Below, in pieces: positions 11,750-25,678 of a stretch of 64,000 nucleotides of DNA (the stretch's first letter is position 1; each line of letters begins with the position of its first letter). The DNA is from Cornus controversa (lineage: Eukaryota > Streptophyta > Magnoliopsida > Cornales > Cornaceae). The position numbers and the translations under genes are program-made. The notes below the pieces were generated by a model. The model saw only the letters and a program-made list of their open reading frames with translations. It did no database searches and was not told the origin of the DNA. The DNA is taken from the NCBI GenBank assembly GCA_026545225.1, contig CM048852.1, positions 61,329,146-61,393,145 of the forward strand. Direction: 5' to 3'.

Positions 11750-12068
11750 GAAGTGTATTGGTTATTGGAGGAAATATTATATAAGAATAATTGAAAATTT
11801 ATTTTTATTGATCCGTGGTGGTGAATTCCCTTACCTTTAGATTTATTTTATTAGTGTTAGTTTTATTTATTTTATTGTTCAACAAAAATAAAAAAAATAT
11901 GTTCAAAATTTTTTTTTTCATCCCAAAAATTTAGGTTTTGAATTTGAGGCTCATGTCTGATTCTCACTTGAGAGTTGTTCAACTCTGCTTATTAGTATAC
12001 TAGTTTTCGTGACGTTTTTGCAGGTTTAATTTTTATACGAAATGTAGAGATTAGACCAACAATCGTCA
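11750..12068 (+). mobile_element. Family S LTR 3' fragment, unit A
   Basis: About 320 bases match the right third of the solo LTR at 59,566-60,819, including GAAGTGTATTGGTTATTGGAG, the GGTGGTGAATTC word and the CGTCA end. The left part of the LTR is missing. In unit C the equivalent piece (33,904-34,221) is preceded by an LTR fragment, a primer site and a leader, so this is probably the surviving 3' LTR of a deleted element. The preceding T-rich leader and poly-A tract (11,460-11,740) are shared with unit C. Confidence 0.65.
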
Positions 12069-13231
12069 CAGTCCTAAAACATTTTCTTGATCTTTAAACA
12101 ATTGACTAGAAAAGAGAGATTTTCTACATTATGTTTTTTTTTGGGTAAGATACTGTGTATGAGCGTATATAGCATATATCATTGAATCTAGACAATATAA
12201 CATATTTAGGCCTTGATTGGAGGGGCTTCTTGGTTCTAAAATTCCTTCAATTTGAAAGGATATTTGAAGAATATCTTCAATAAATGGAATTTAAAAGAAA
12301 AAAAAATTGTTTGGTGGATGCATTTTTTGAAATTCCTTCCACAATTAACACATTTTAACGTAATACATTTATCCTTAATAATGACTATTAATAGGCAAGT
12401 TTCACGAAATAAAAGATGCGAAATTGTTTATAAAATTTGTTATTTAAAATAATTCTGGTTTCTTCCAGATGAAAGTTTTTCTGCCTTTTCTTGAACGGTC
12501 TTTTTAGATTTTGACTTTCATTAGAAATCCATTTTCCTTATTTCACTAAACACTAACACTTTTTGGAAAGGATTTGACTTGGAAGCTCGTTTCAATCTCT
12601 GAGCAAGCTCTCCAAAATGAGCACTTATATTGTTTTATTTGTAAACAAGAGAAAATCCATTATGGGTTTCCTAACTGGCCGGGTTGGGCTTAGTCATGGG
12701 TGCCTGGTTGAGGTCTAAATCCAAAGTCCAACATCTCTCACCCGCAAATAGGGTGCACGATACCGTTATATCTCTTTCTCAAACTAATGAATACAAACTA
12801 ATGAAACGCGTGATCGATAGAAAGATCACCTGCATGTCGGAGTTCTAAAACGCACCGATAGAAAGATGACGGAGCATTTCAGAATCTTTGTTAGAGGCGT
12901 AAACAAACCCGAGGAATGGCCGGGTTAAAGTTGCACTACAACTTGTCGCAATCAGATAATAAAGGCAATGCATGTGGATGATGCAGTACTACTAAAACAA
13001 CCATGCGAGAACAAGGTAAAGCCAAACAAACGGCGCGAAACATATACATAACAACATACAAGCCCATTTTATTTTATTATATAGTAGCATATAACAAGAG
13101 GTCTTTTTTATTTAATATTACATATATTTGGTTTTAGATTGGCTGATGACATTAAGAACACACGTAGATATGATCTTAATGAGACCTTTCATCATTGCAC
13201 CAACCTCCCACATATATAGATGAGCCATAAT
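12069..13231. other. Gene-free downstream flank of cystatin-like gene, unit A
   Basis: No gene is supported. The part at about 12,210-12,620 begins GGCCTTGATTGGAGGGGCTT and ends in a GAGCAAGCTC-containing stretch, and could be a miniature DNA transposon, but I could not find clean inverted ends or a target duplication. The last 250 bases are the 3' flank of the minus-strand cystatin-like gene. The same sequence occurs at 25,998-27,160 and 34,222-35,385. Confidence 0.4.
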
Positions 13232-13672
13232 TTAAATTTCTTGGAAGCGAAGGAGGAACCTCACATTCTTACCAGGCTTGTCCACAACAGCTGCCTCGTA
13301 ATTTTTGATTTGTTCATGGTCGTTTTTGTCTTTGGCATCGACGGCAAGCCAATAAAGTATCCCGGAAAAGACACGTCCTTTCCAGCCACCATTAATGCAA
13401 ACGAATTCTAAGTTGGTTTTGGCACGTTTGTTGTGTTCGGCGACAGCCCACTTTCCGATCTCAACGGCTTTGGCGTCAGTTGGTTCAATTACTTCAGTGC
13501 TGGAAATAGCAACTGACTGGCCTCCCACTTGGACGGACAGAGGCTTTCCGTCACATCCCATTTGAAACGACAGCACATTTTTCATCCCATCAAATCCCAT
13601 GTTAAGCGGCAGTAGATGCTGATCATCTTGCATCAGACTGCGAAAGTCGGCAGGGGCTAGTACTGCTGTCAT
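13232..13672 (-). CDS. Cystatin-like protein with altered binding loop, unit A
   Basis: This intronless gene encodes 146 residues. The cystatin core is recognisable: the plant LARFAV-type helix appears as VEIGKWAVAEHN (residues 70-81), and a strand pattern ending in KNYEAAVV (123-130) follows. A GG pair lies at 50-51. The first inhibitory hairpin, normally QxVxG, reads RVFSG (100-104), with Gln and the second Val replaced, and the C-terminal Trp of the second hairpin is absent. Residues 1-50 form an unusual N-terminal extension without an obvious signal peptide. Cystatins inhibit papain-like cysteine proteases; the changed loops suggest weak, altered or lost inhibition. The start is chosen because a TATA box lies about 95 bases upstream and the 146-codon frame is conserved unchanged in three copies. 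Confidence 0.8.
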   Translation of the reverse strand: MTAVLAPADFRSLMQDDQHLLPLNMGFDGMKNVLSFQMGCDGKPLSVQVGGQSVAISSTEVIEPTDAKAVEIGKWAVAEHNKRAKTNLEFVCINGGWKGRVFSGILYWLAVDAKDKNDHEQIKNYEAAVVDKPGKNVRFLLRFQEI

Positions 13673-13765
13673 TTTCTCCTATTCTCTCTCTCTCACACAC
13701 TCAAATAATGGCTTTATTTGTGCTCGGCTGGCTGTTCTTAAGGAAAATGGAGTTCGAGTGTCATC

Positions 13766-13773
13766 TATTTATA
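13766..13773 (-). promoter_or_regulatory. TATA box of unit A cystatin-like gene
   Basis: TATAAATA on the minus strand, about 94 bases upstream of the start codon at 13,672. The intervening leader has a CT/GA-rich tract (GAGAGAGAGAATAGGAGAAA on the minus strand) just before the ATG. The same layout is present in units B and C. Confidence 0.7.
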
Positions 13774-16002
13774 GCCATCAGATCCAACACACAGGCGCAG
13801 AGAGAGAATCTCAGTATTTTTAGAAAATTATATGTTATACTTTAATGTTTATGTCTTCACATATCATACTTTAGAAGAGGACAGAAAAATTTATTATTCT
13901 CTATCAAGATGAAGAGTGAAAGTGATCATTGACATCATATATGTTCAAATTTGTAAAGATTCTTGAAGAGTGAAACCGACTCATGTAAATTACATGTACG
14001 CGCTGAAATCGTTCGAGCTAAGGTGAATTTTTATTTTTATTTTTTATTTTTTTAAGGTTAACTAAAGTGATGTTATGATAGCACTATGAAACGATATATT
14101 CAAGGATGAGCACCACGTGCCCAATTCCCTTCCATTATTCATATCTCATCTTATCTTATCTTATCTGGACCGATTCTTTTTTACTACATATCCATTAGGG
14201 TTTTTTTTTTTTTTTTTGGAGCTTGACTGTACCCTAACAAAGACGTTGAACATTGTGACGTGGAGGTTTTAGGTTCAAAATATGAAAATACATAACTCTA
14301 CTCTCTCCAAACTCTTCATTGCCGAAAGTTACATGTACTAATTTGTCATTTATCGTCCTAACACTCACACTTTAGTCTCTCTTTTACACTATAGATCATA
14401 GTGTAAAGTGACTAAAATTTGAAATTAAAATTTTAGGGATGGCTTGATCTTTGTATTACGCCTATTATTAAATTAAATTTATAACAATAATAATAAAAAA
14501 ATTATAAAGAGCATATCCTTATTTTAGACAAGCTGATGAGACAGGTGGTTTGGTGCAAATAATAGAAAGAAGTAGATTTATATACCTGATCTGATCTACG
14601 AATTTGTCATAACCTGCATTCATAGCCGACTCTAAGGCCTCTTGTCACAATTTTTATTTTTTTCTCGAGAAAAGAAAGAAGAATTCATTAATAAACTATC
14701 AAACATCAGAACAATCCTTAGTAACCACCTCAATCCTGGCAAGGATAGGAGGAAAACTGTCCAGAATCAATACATAAGACTTGCTAGAAATATACTAAAC
14801 AATGTGATAGAATTTAAATCATACGACACTCTCAACGTACATGTGGTCTTCTATTGACGATCTCATAATTCCTTTGTTGTTTATTTCATACATAAATACC
14901 AAATCTATGTGTTTACACCCTATCTGCCAATGGCCAATGAGAAGATGACACGTGGAAGGCTGCTATGTAAGAACTGTGATCATTTTTAGCCGGTTTGCCT
15001 TTATTTTCATTTATTGTTATATAAATACTTTAAATGATTATGTATGCGTTCTAAACGTGAACAATGTGTTTGAGGACCCTTATATAAGTCCTAGGAAGTT
15101 TTAGGAACGTTTGATGAAAATTGAGATTTCGGGTTGGTGGGGCCCGGGATGCGGGTCTCGTGGGCCAAAAAATCTGAAAATGTCAGAACGACACTAAACT
15201 TTGAAATTAGCTTAAATAAAATATTTTATGAATTATGAAGTCTATTTCGATTCCGTATGAGTTTTCGAAATTGAAAACGGAGTCTGGTGAGGTACGTTAA
15301 GGGATTAGTGACGTTTTTGTAAATTATGAAGACTAGGGCAATAAATAAATGAGAGAACAATTCAACACATTCATTCTCTCATTGTAGCAGCTGTTTGAGA
15401 AAATTGAATATCTCTATATTTATCTTCTTCCTTCTCCATTGAAATTGAGTAGCTTGGAGCGTGAATTGGACAACGCTGAAGAAGATAGGGTTAATCTACG
15501 CGATGAGGGCTCGAGTTTGATTCGTTCGAAGTCAAATTCAAACAACGTTGATTTTGATGAGATTTGAAAATTTGAAAATTTTTGTCTAGAAGCTCATCTA
15601 AACTAAGGTTGGGATACCTAGCTAACCCATGAAATTTGAGATTTGTGTTAGTATATTGGTTGTATATGACAACCAATTGGTTACGTTGGTGTAATTAGAT
15701 ATTTTTAAGCATGCTAGATTATACAATTGAATGAATTCTCATTGTGAGGTGATATAATTATGTGTTTATAAATGCTACTTGTGATTATATGATATATTGA
15801 ATAAACAATGTGAGAGAATTGTGTATGTTTTATGTGTACATGTGAATGTGACACTTATGTATTTGATAAATTGTCTTAAAGAGCATGATTAAATGTAAAA
15901 CATGTTTTTATCATTGAAATTTAATTGCTTTGACATGGGACGTTGTGGACATAAGCATGAGAATTATAAAATTTTCATGCATTGCATATACATTGATATG
16001 AG

Positions 16003-17139
16003 TGACGAATGTATAATAGTGGATGGATGTCGTTGCTTCTCTATATACACTTTGTACAACAATAAAACCTGCAAAAAAACTCTACTAAAAATTGTATATT
16101 ATAAGTAGGGTCGAACCACTCTCAAGTGAGATTCCGAATAAGCTCAAATTCACGCATTAATTTTTGGAATTAAAATGATTTTTTTAAAAATATTTTTTAA
16201 TTTTGAATTATAATAAATAAATAAACTATTCTAATAAAATAAATTTAAAGGAAAGGAAATCCACCACCACGAATCCACATAAATAAATTTTTTACTATTT
16301 TTGTATGATTTTTCCTCCAATAAATAATACACTTCACCAATCCAATTACAACTTGAAAAAATGAAGAAAAATTTGACATAAAAAGCAAACTTATTGTATA
16401 TGAGAGTATTTTTTTACTTAATCTGTTACACCTTTACTAGGTAAATAGACGTAGGCATTCTTCGAATTGCCATTATTTGGCAAATACGAAGAATCCTCCC
16501 TCAAATTTTCTTTTAAAAATAAAAACTCAGAATAAAAGAATACTGTTGGGAGGAGAAAATATATAAGAATATAAAAGAACTTACTTATATTTAATCATAG
16601 TGACTTCATCACTCCATTGAGAGTGTGTTTATAAGAAAAAAAAATGAATATAAGAAAATATTTTCAACTACACTTTATTTTTTTCTACAATTTCTAACTC
16701 ATTTCACCATCCCGTAAGACCCCTATTTATAGAGTTAGAGGGGAATGGTTTAGGTGGGAAAAATTCAAAATACAAAATTTAAAGACAAAAATTTAAAATA
16801 CAAAATTTTGAATTTAAATATCTAATATTTGATCTTCATATCTTCAATTTGAATTCTGGCCTGCAGATGTGGCCGTGAAAAACATATTTTACAAAGTTTT
16901 GAACTTAAGACCTCTTATAGAGTAGATTGCATAGAATACAATCTCTTCCCAATTCTTCTTATGTTCATTTTCGGCTATATATATTACTTTCAGCCCTTTT
17001 TTTTTGGTTACTTTTCTTCTTATTTGGAAATCAACCCCGATAAAACATAAAATGTAAAGATAAGAACATTTAAATGAAATAAAATAGTAATTAAGGATTT
17101 ATTTTGAGATATAAAATAACAAGTTTTGTGCACTTATCA
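16003..17139 (-). mobile_element. Solo LTR (family S), unit B
   Basis: This is the unit B copy of the solo LTR at 2,084. It has the same length and the same ATGAG flanks (15,998-16,002 and 17,140-17,144). Sharing the target duplication shows that the insertion preceded the tandem duplication. Confidence 0.85.
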
Positions 17140-17731
17140 ATGAGGGTGTACGTGGAGAAAGAGGGGAACACCGGATGACATGTCGAAGGTTGCTACAAGC
17201 TCTTTGCATGGGAGATTAATTATTATTCTAGCGACTGACGTTAGATATTTAAAATTTGGCCAAACAATTACGGGTGACAATTCGTGTAATCGTGTCGTGT
17301 ATGTGTTGTGTACGTGTTGATATGATTATTATTAGTGTTAAGAAATCTTAACACGAACGCAACAAAATTATTATTTGTGTCCGGAAACCCTGACACGAAC
17401 CTGACAGAATTATTACATGAGTAATACGACACGACACGAATATGACACGTTTAGCTAATCGAGTAATTTATAACACGAAAAAGACACGGTTATCTGACAT
17501 GTCATTTGTGTCATTTTGACGCGGATATGACACGTTTATCTGACACGATTAGCAAAATGGATAATCGGATTGTAAATGAGTTCACAGGTCAAACATGAAT
17601 ATGACACAATTAGTTAGCAGGTTTTCCAAGTTGACACGGTTACGACACGGACACGATTAGCAGGCCGTTTTTGAGAGTTTGTTTCTAAACTCAACATTGT
17701 TTCATATAATTCGCTTTGAGTTTGAGGGGGA

Positions 17732-17737
17732 TGTTAG

Positions 17738-17794
<57 letters not shown>

Positions 17795-17956
17795 CTTAAA
17801 CCAAATAGATTTTTTTTTCTCCTAAGTTTACTTTGCCTCCAAGATATATGTCTATAAATAGACTTGTGTATATTATATCATTAGGTTTTTCAATTGAGAG
17901 GAAAATCTCTATCTCTATCTTTCTCTCATAATTTTATCACGTACGAAATATTAACA
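17732..17956 (+). mobile_element. Copia-type 3' LTR fragment, unit B
   Basis: Unit B copy of the LTR fragment at 3,813, longer because its internal TA tract (17,740-17,790) has expanded. Confidence 0.6.
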
Positions 17957-20689
17957 ACCCTTAATTAGCTACTAATTAAGTTACTAAATAAATGGCAAAA
18001 ATCGTAGCTATCGTTATCTTTAATCCAAAATTGACATTGAAGTTCAAGGATACCAGACAATAATCTTCTCTAGTTGTGCACATATGTGAAAAATAATCCA
18101 ACATAGAACATATTGAAAGAAAAATGTAGAAGTATCCATAAACACCACTACAACTTAAACATATAATGTGGTACAACCATGAAAACTGCTACTAAATGCT
18201 TGCTTAATTAAGCGACTTCCTAAAATTTGGCATTCAAGTAATCAATCTATAGGCGGCCTAAGTTTGTGCAACTAACTTTGTGATAAGTCAGTTTAGGAAA
18301 CAAGTCTTCTGGAATTGCACTTGTATTCAATGGACTTCTTACAAAAGCCAGTTTACTTCTTATATTTCCAAATACCAACGATTTGAAGCCTTGAAAAAGC
18401 CCTTTCAGAGTCTTCCAAAAGCTCTTACATAAATAGAAAAGATATTAAAGGCAAGAGAAAATTTAGAAAAATAAAGAGTGGAAAGGAAAAGATAAGACGC
18501 GAGTACTCACACCAAGTAATCGTTGGATGGAGAATGGTAAAATAGAAGTGATTGAAGTTGGAAAACTTGATAAGTATAGCAAAAATATAAATAAGGTTTT
18601 GGGCCTCTTTGTACTTGCATGATATATCACAACTTGATTCACAAGCTTCGTTTAGAAAGATGGGACAACTACTAATACTATACTATAATGGATGCTACGT
18701 ATTTCGAATGTGGGCTGGGGTTGTTGAAGTCGTGCCCAGTGAGAGTCCAAGAAAGAGTTTAAGAATGCTGAAGTGCATGCACTTTGAGCATTGACCTCTT
18801 TTTGTTTGTCAAATAGAAGTAATCACTACAAGAAAAATGAGTTTTAACAACCTGTAATTGACGACATGCATAAAAAGTAAGTCGTGTTAAAGTAATTCTT
18901 AAGGTTCATGTTTTAGACACCTTTTTAAATATTAAAAATAGGGTTATTTTAAGGACTTGCAATTAATTGCTGAATCAATTTTCATTTAACGACTTACATT
19001 TTTTCTTACAACGACGTGTTTGGTATGTCGTCAATATAGGTCCAAAATTTCACCAATTCCCTCCAAATTCAATTCCCGCGCACTACCTATTCAGGCACAT
19101 ATTTTTCTTTGATCACTTCCTATTCCCATTTGGCACGTCTTTTCCTTTGATTACTTCCTATTCCCACTGTAAACCCTAGTTTGCAACGATTATGGGTAAA
19201 GCAATTCGACACTTTGATCCTTTCATCTTTCCATTGTAAACCCTAGGTTTCAACAATTCTTGGTAGAGTATTTCGACTCATGAACTGTGATTTCGTCTCT
19301 AATTTATGCCGTCAAGGAACTCCATCAGGCAAAAGAGAGGTCTTCGACAAACCTGTAACAACCAAGTGTGTGTTTATGTGGGGAATTTGGGTTTTCTCAC
19401 CGAATCGATAAAGAACCCCTTCGTAATCAGTTTCCCACCGGACAGACATAATAGTTATCATAAAAAAAGGACGAATAGAAGAGGGTTTCGTGACTGGTAT
19501 GGCACCTTCTTCTTCTCCTTCTTCTATTTTTATTTTTATTAAAAAAATTCTATTGGAGAATTTGGGGGTCGGACACACTTTGATTTATCAATGGTTGATT
19601 TAGAATCCATTTTGATTTAATAAAATACCCCCTTCTTTGGTTTTAGCAAATAATTTGCCCTTTTTGTGTGAATTCTAATTGAGTTCAACCCAAGTTTACT
19701 TCTTGTTTCTTTTTCTCTTATGTTGTGATGCATCATTTCCTCTGTTCATGGAGTGTTGTTTTGTTATTTAGTTGTTGGTTCTGGTTTTCTGCTTTGTAGT
19801 TTAGCTACTGGTTTTGGCCTTTTGTTTTATTAATTGTTTAGCTGTTGGTTCTTGTTTTCTATATATGGTTTGGCTTATCTTATTGATTGGTGCTGTAGTT
19901 TATGTACCAGTTATGTATTTGTCTTATTTTCTGTATTTGTCACTCTTTTTGGTGCTCAAATTTGTATATATTGTTTTATGGTGATATTCAAGAGAATGTG
20001 ACAAATGGAAACTTATTTTGGTGGTCAAATTTGTATACTTTATTTTATGGTTGAGTTTTTTTAAACATTAAATTGGTTACAATTTGTTGGGTTATGAAGT
20101 GACATTAAGGTGGGTTGTTTTGGAAAGGAATTACAAACTATTGGATGGTTGAAGATTCAAGATCACAAAGTTCATTGATGGCCATCTGATAATCATTTTT
20201 ATCACTTTCACTAATATGATTTTTTCATTTGATTTACATCATTATGACTAATCTTATTTTGACCATGTCAAATTAGAATAATCAGTTGCTCAAACTGTTT
20301 GCAAAGTGAGTTAGGAGTTGCGTTGGCAATATATATTCAACATTGTTATGTTTGGCTACAGAGAAAACTAAAATGGGAGATTGAAACTTCTCGTTTATTC
20401 ACTTTCCCATCAACCAAACACACAGAATGTAGTGATGAAAACAGGATATATATGCCTAGAAATAAAGCAGAAGTGCAAGTGCTATGTGATGAATGTCATG
20501 AAAAAAAGAGGAAGACAAAACATATATCTATATATATAGAACAAACAAAGATTTCATTATTACTCCAAACGAGTGTTACATATTTCTTTTCCATTGCATA
20601 CACGTATATATAATATCAAAAAAGGACAGAATTGGATTGGATTACACCAACTTTGAACTCCAGAGGATTAAATTAACTTTTTTTTTCTT

Positions 20690-21151
20690 TTAAGCAACAG
20701 AGGGTGCATGGATGTAGGAAATTGCATGCTCTAGCAAAGAAGCCATGATTGATGGCCTTGAGAAGGTCTCTCCCTCCAGAACACTACTGTCTTCGAGCTT
20801 GAAATCAAGCGACTCATCGTAGTAGATGTCCCACCATTTTGCTACTAACATCTTGATGTCCTTTCTGTCCATGATAGCTTCTTTGCCATTGTACCTCCAT
20901 GACTTTGATCCCTATTTTTCATAAATAAAATTGCAGAGAAGATTAAGAAAATCGGACTCAATACGAAGTTGTGGATTAGATAAATCAATATATATATAAG
21001 AAGAAAATGCTTACAGTAGCACAATAGTGAACCACTTTAACTTTTTCGAGCTCCAAATTTTCTAGGTGGTGCCATAACATGGCCAGGACAAAAGGTTGTA
21101 CAGCAAAGGGATGGGTTTGTACATGTTTTGGAAGAATATGTTCAAGAAGTC
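20690..21151 (-). pseudogene. Galactinol synthase 3' fragment (two exons), unit B
   Basis: Unit B copy of the fragment at 6,761-7,222. One visible difference restores a glutamate (ELEKVKV) where unit A has lysine. The frameshift and truncation are the same, so the break predates the tandem duplication. Confidence 0.75.
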
Positions 21152-24146
21152 CTAAATTGTATACAAGGAAAACAAAAACTTTAGAAATGTGATAAGATCT
21201 CTTCACTGGAATATGATAAGCAAATTTTTAATGTATTTATTTGTAATAGTTCTATATAGATGATGATGATGATAATGATGGTGATGGAAAAATGTTGATG
21301 GTATATAGTGATCGCAAACCTTATTTTAATCATTAAACTAATCATTTTCATCATTAATATCCTCAATAACCTCATTACCATCATCATAATGTCACAAGTT
21401 AAAAAATCCCAATATTGCTGTTAAAAATCATTTTGTTGTCTCATCTGTTTTGAAAGTTCTCTGACCAGCCTCTTATGATTTAGACAAATGTGTTTTGTTG
21501 TGTATGGGCTTAATCTTCTAAATAGAAGCTGAGATATGGACTGCTCTAAATTTTCATACCCTAAAACCTCTTATGTATGCTTTATTGTGCTGTTGTCAGT
21601 TATATGAACCTTTGTTCTCACTAGTTTTGATCTACTGATCATTAAATTGACTTAATCTGATTAACTTATGATTATGTGTCTCATTTGAGTTGAGATTGCC
21701 TAAAAATGTATAGCTAAAATATGTTCATCACTTGAGACAAACTATTCACTGTTGTCATTTGTTCTATTACTTTTAAATGTCTCAAAAAGGAGCAAAAATA
21801 TTTTTAATTGATTTCTGAGGTGTCATTTGAGTTTAGGCGAGTGTATTTGACTGTTTTAATAATGTTTATGAAGTACTAAAGTTGTGTTTGCCTCTGCATT
21901 AACATCTAAATTTCTGAAGCTCTTTTTCTTTTTTAAAAAAAAGGGAAAAGAAAAAAAAATACATTGTCACAAAGCATATTATGTGCTTGCTTCTACTGTT
22001 TGGTGCTTGTAAAGTTATTTATGATTATGAGTATGTTAAAATTCATAACCTAAGCTTGCTCTGCTTTTACAATCTCAAAATTATCTTTGTTTCACATTTT
22101 TAGCACCTAATAGCTTGCTAATACACTGATTATAACTAAACCTGCCCAAGAAATTGTTTGCATTGATTAGAAAAATATCTTTAGGTGCCTTTCATTATGT
22201 AATAAGTATGGTGTGTCATGATAATCAAGGTTTGGGTGTATTGAGGACCTGTTATTAGCTGTTTTTAAGGTTGAATATCAGAAAGCATATTTATGCACTT
22301 AACTTGCTCCTAAAGGTTTTTGAAGAAACTGAGAAGCTGATAATTGTTTTGGGCTTTATCTGAAACCGTGTAGCTAAACATACATGCATAATTTCATAGT
22401 TTAAGTTTGATTGCAATCATTACTTTTCTATAGTAAGTTCTGGTTCAAAACAAGTCTACACTGTCAGATTGCTTCTCCATCATTTTGCTTAGTTGAATCT
22501 GTCTAAAACACGTGTTGATTATATTTACTGCTGTAGCATCTTTTGAATGGTATTTATTCTCTGATTGTTGATGTCTTTGAGTCTTATGAATTGAAATAAG
22601 ATGCATCAAATAATTAACAAGTTCTGAAGTTTGAAAAAACTTTGGCTCCTTTTATTATAGGAGTTATTTTTTCTTTTTCTTCAATGTAACATCAACTTTA
22701 TTTAATTTCAAACACGAGTGATTGTTTTTTTTTAGGCAAGTTTTCGAATGCTTTATTTTCTAAAGCTAGCTTGTAAGGCATTTTGTGGTTTGAACTTGAT
22801 AATGGTTTTCTTCCAAGGAATTGGACCTCAACTTGCAAGTCCTCATTGGCTGGGAGAACCTTCTCGACTTCAAGGTATTTCTCTTTTATATTTAGAAATT
22901 CAAGTTGAATTTCCCGTTCTCCCTTTTCCTTGCTTTTGATATGTTAACTTTCAACAATTGGTTCCATTTATTGTCTTTACATGAGTTGATTTTTATTATG
23001 TGATTATGATCCACCTAATTCCAAGCATGAACAAAGAGTAATAATAGTAATGCCTTAGCCACGATAACAATGGAAAAAGTTTGAAAAAAGAGTGACTGAT
23101 TATAGTTTTTCTAAATATTGTGTTATGTTAACATTTGATTCAATGAACTAAGTTTTGCTTACATGTATTCAAATTATGGGGCTTTGGATATATGAACTTT
23201 GAACAATTAGTTTGATCGATCACTTGGTCCATTTATCACCATTACATGAATTGATTTTCATTTGAATTTTTTTTCTTAAGTTGAAAAAATATTTAAACCT
23301 TTAGAATTGAAAAAAAAAAAGAAGCAAAACTATATATTGTTCATTTTCTCTATCTGTCAAGTCTCATTCCTGTTCTCTATCTGTCAAGTTAATAGTTATG
23401 TCCTCCCATGGGGCTACTTTGTATTTGTTGGATATGGGGTTTCACATAGTTTTATTTTTTATCCGTGTGGTATGCCCCAAGTAAGGATGTATGGCATTTT
23501 GCTAAACTTTTGGGGAAATATAACATCATTGCTTACCTATAAAAAATTTAAAAATCTCCTCAATATTAAGTGGTAGATGATCTATAAAGAGAGTTCACTT
23601 TAGATTATATGGTTGACTGTGAACCATTCTCTTAGTTAGTTACTAGGATTTTCCTAGACTAATGCATGAGTATCCAGGTTGATAAGATTAGGCAATACTT
23701 GATCCACAGTTGAGAATTTGAATCCCATTCAGGCCACGTACCCTCAACCAATTTTTCTGTATAATTGTCAGGTGTGACGAAAAATAAATAAATAAAATCT
23801 ATATTGTTTGCAAATACTTACTCAGATTTTACGAGATTTGAAAATTATTGCAGTTTACTCAACTACCATATTCTATTTATAAAATCTAATTTAAGGTGTA
23901 TTTTATATTGAAGTTGATTTTTTATGTGGTGGAATACATTATTACAAACTCAGCTCCTGATGCTTTCGCTGAAGTGGGATTTTCCTCCTAGGCTCCTAGC
24001 TATCTCAATGTTACATTTTAGAAGAATTCTTCTCCTTGAGTTCCATTGGCTCTATAAACTAGAAAGTTTGTTGTCATCTCTTGAAATCTCACAGGCCATC
24101 GAATCTTATAACGTCAAGTGTTATGAGTAGATTTTTTTCTTCTTTT

Positions 24147-25045
24147 CTAGATTACATAGTACCCAATCCCTCCCAAAACAAGAAAAAGAATTAATCCATC
24201 AACCACTACTACCACAATTAACACCCATTTTCTGATACCAAAACTCTTCCCATTACCCACACCAGTTCCCTTTGGAACTTTAACCATATAATTCGATTCG
24301 AATCCCCTGTCAACTTGTTTAACTCCTCTAACCATATCATATAGAAAGCATTTTGCAAGTCTGTATCATCTTTGCCAGAGAAATATAGTGTAACAACACA
24401 TTTATAGACATCCATACACAAACTTGCACATTCTTCTTTGCTAACATTTACCTTATTATGAGTGCTCTTCAATACACATCTAACACCTTGTAACTCAACC
24501 AATTCCACTTGATTTTCAGTTAAAACTAGATTCCCCATACTTAATAAGTGTAGCCTTTGTAGCAATGAAAAATCACATCTTAGAATATTCGAGGCCTCAT
24601 GTTGACAAATTATAGAACAAGGTTCAAGTACTAGTTACACTTCAAATTACCTCCACACCTTGTCCAGAAGTACCTGTTTTCCATCCAAACCGTTCTTTCT
24701 GACCACCTTTGATCGTAAATCTCCATCCTGAGTTAGCTTTAGCACACATTTCGTGTAGAATGGTGATAAATGGTCAGAACTCCACACTTTTACATCTCTA
24801 AGAAAAACATCCAGGGAACATGAGTATTTCTAGTTCAAAGCTTCGACACACAAAGCGGCTTTAAAGTTGGGTACCATTTGATTAGTCTCCATTAGAAAAG
24901 CCCTCCTTATGAAGCTCATGCTATATTCCACCAGAACTAGAAGAGTGACTCGGTAATGGATATGAATGTCAGAGTCATAATGGCCAGGAATGAACAAATG
25001 AATGAGAAAAAAAGAAAGAAAGAGAGTTTCATTAGTAAATTGGAA
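24147..25045 (-). pseudogene. Bulb-lectin/PAN receptor-like gene fragment, unit B
   Basis: Unit B copy of the fragment at 10,218-11,116, with the same stop, frame changes and hydrophobic C-terminal segment. I saw no difference in its readable parts. Confidence 0.6.
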
Positions 25046-25678
25046 TCTATATTTCATATTTTGTACTTATTTCTGGTTAGTTTCTTGGCAAGTGGGTATG
25101 ACCTTTGTAGGGTTTTCAAATGAGAATTAGTGGAAGGGAGTGAAGGAAAAGGTGTATGTTAGTTAATGTATTGAGATTAATATTGTTTGTGGTATCTCCA
25201 TTATAAATGCATTTTACTTTGGGCTTGGATATTTTAAATTGACTCTGAATTTCTTATATATGAATCAGTCGAGAACAATAAAAATATCTACCTCTTAATT
25301 GTTTTGTCATAATTTATTTACTAGAGTGGTTAACTTATAATTTTCTTATTTGTTTTCATTATTCATAGTTTGGTAATGCAAGGGCTTTGACTCATGTCAA
25401 TTTTTTTTTCTTTGTTTTATTTGTTGTTCTTTTTGTTAAAAAATGAAAAAAAAAAAAAAAAAGAACGCCACACACTCTCTCATTTTTTTCTTTTTATTTT
25501 TATTGTTTGTTTTGTATGTGCATCTTTAAATTAGCATTTGTGATTGTGAATTTTAATTCATTATTTTTGCAGTAATTTATTTTTTGTTGTTTAAAAATAT
25601 TTATAAAAGTAGAGCTAAATCTTTATAACTGTAGCGAGCACCTTCCAATTTCGCAATGTCTAGGAAAGTTCTGACTAA

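Larger units (their letters stand above)
741..14659. repeat. Tandem segmental duplication, unit A (about 13.92 kb)
   Basis: Unit A is followed head-to-tail by unit B with an offset of 13,919 bases on the left part and 13,929 to the right of the TA microsatellite. Reading both copies, I found only about ten single-base differences plus length changes in simple repeats. Examples are one residue change in the frame ending at 938 and one Lys/Glu change near 7,115. The unit edges are set at the point where the last partial copy (36,764) leaves homology, so they are a convention. The content from left to right is an LTR-like repeat, a solo LTR, a copia LTR, a truncated CACTA element, an LTR fragment and a cystatin-like gene. 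Confidence 0.9.
18824..25394 (+). mobile_element. Truncated CACTA (En/Spm-type) element, unit B
   Basis: Unit B copy of the element at 4,895, with the same CACTACAAG left end, the same captured fragments and the same missing right end. It was copied with the tandem unit and is not an independent insertion. Confidence 0.65.

Noticed and set aside
12210..12620. Possible miniature transposon downstream of the cystatin-like gene
   Set aside because: Some end-like words exist, but I could not match inverted ends or a target duplication, so it is mentioned only as a possibility.
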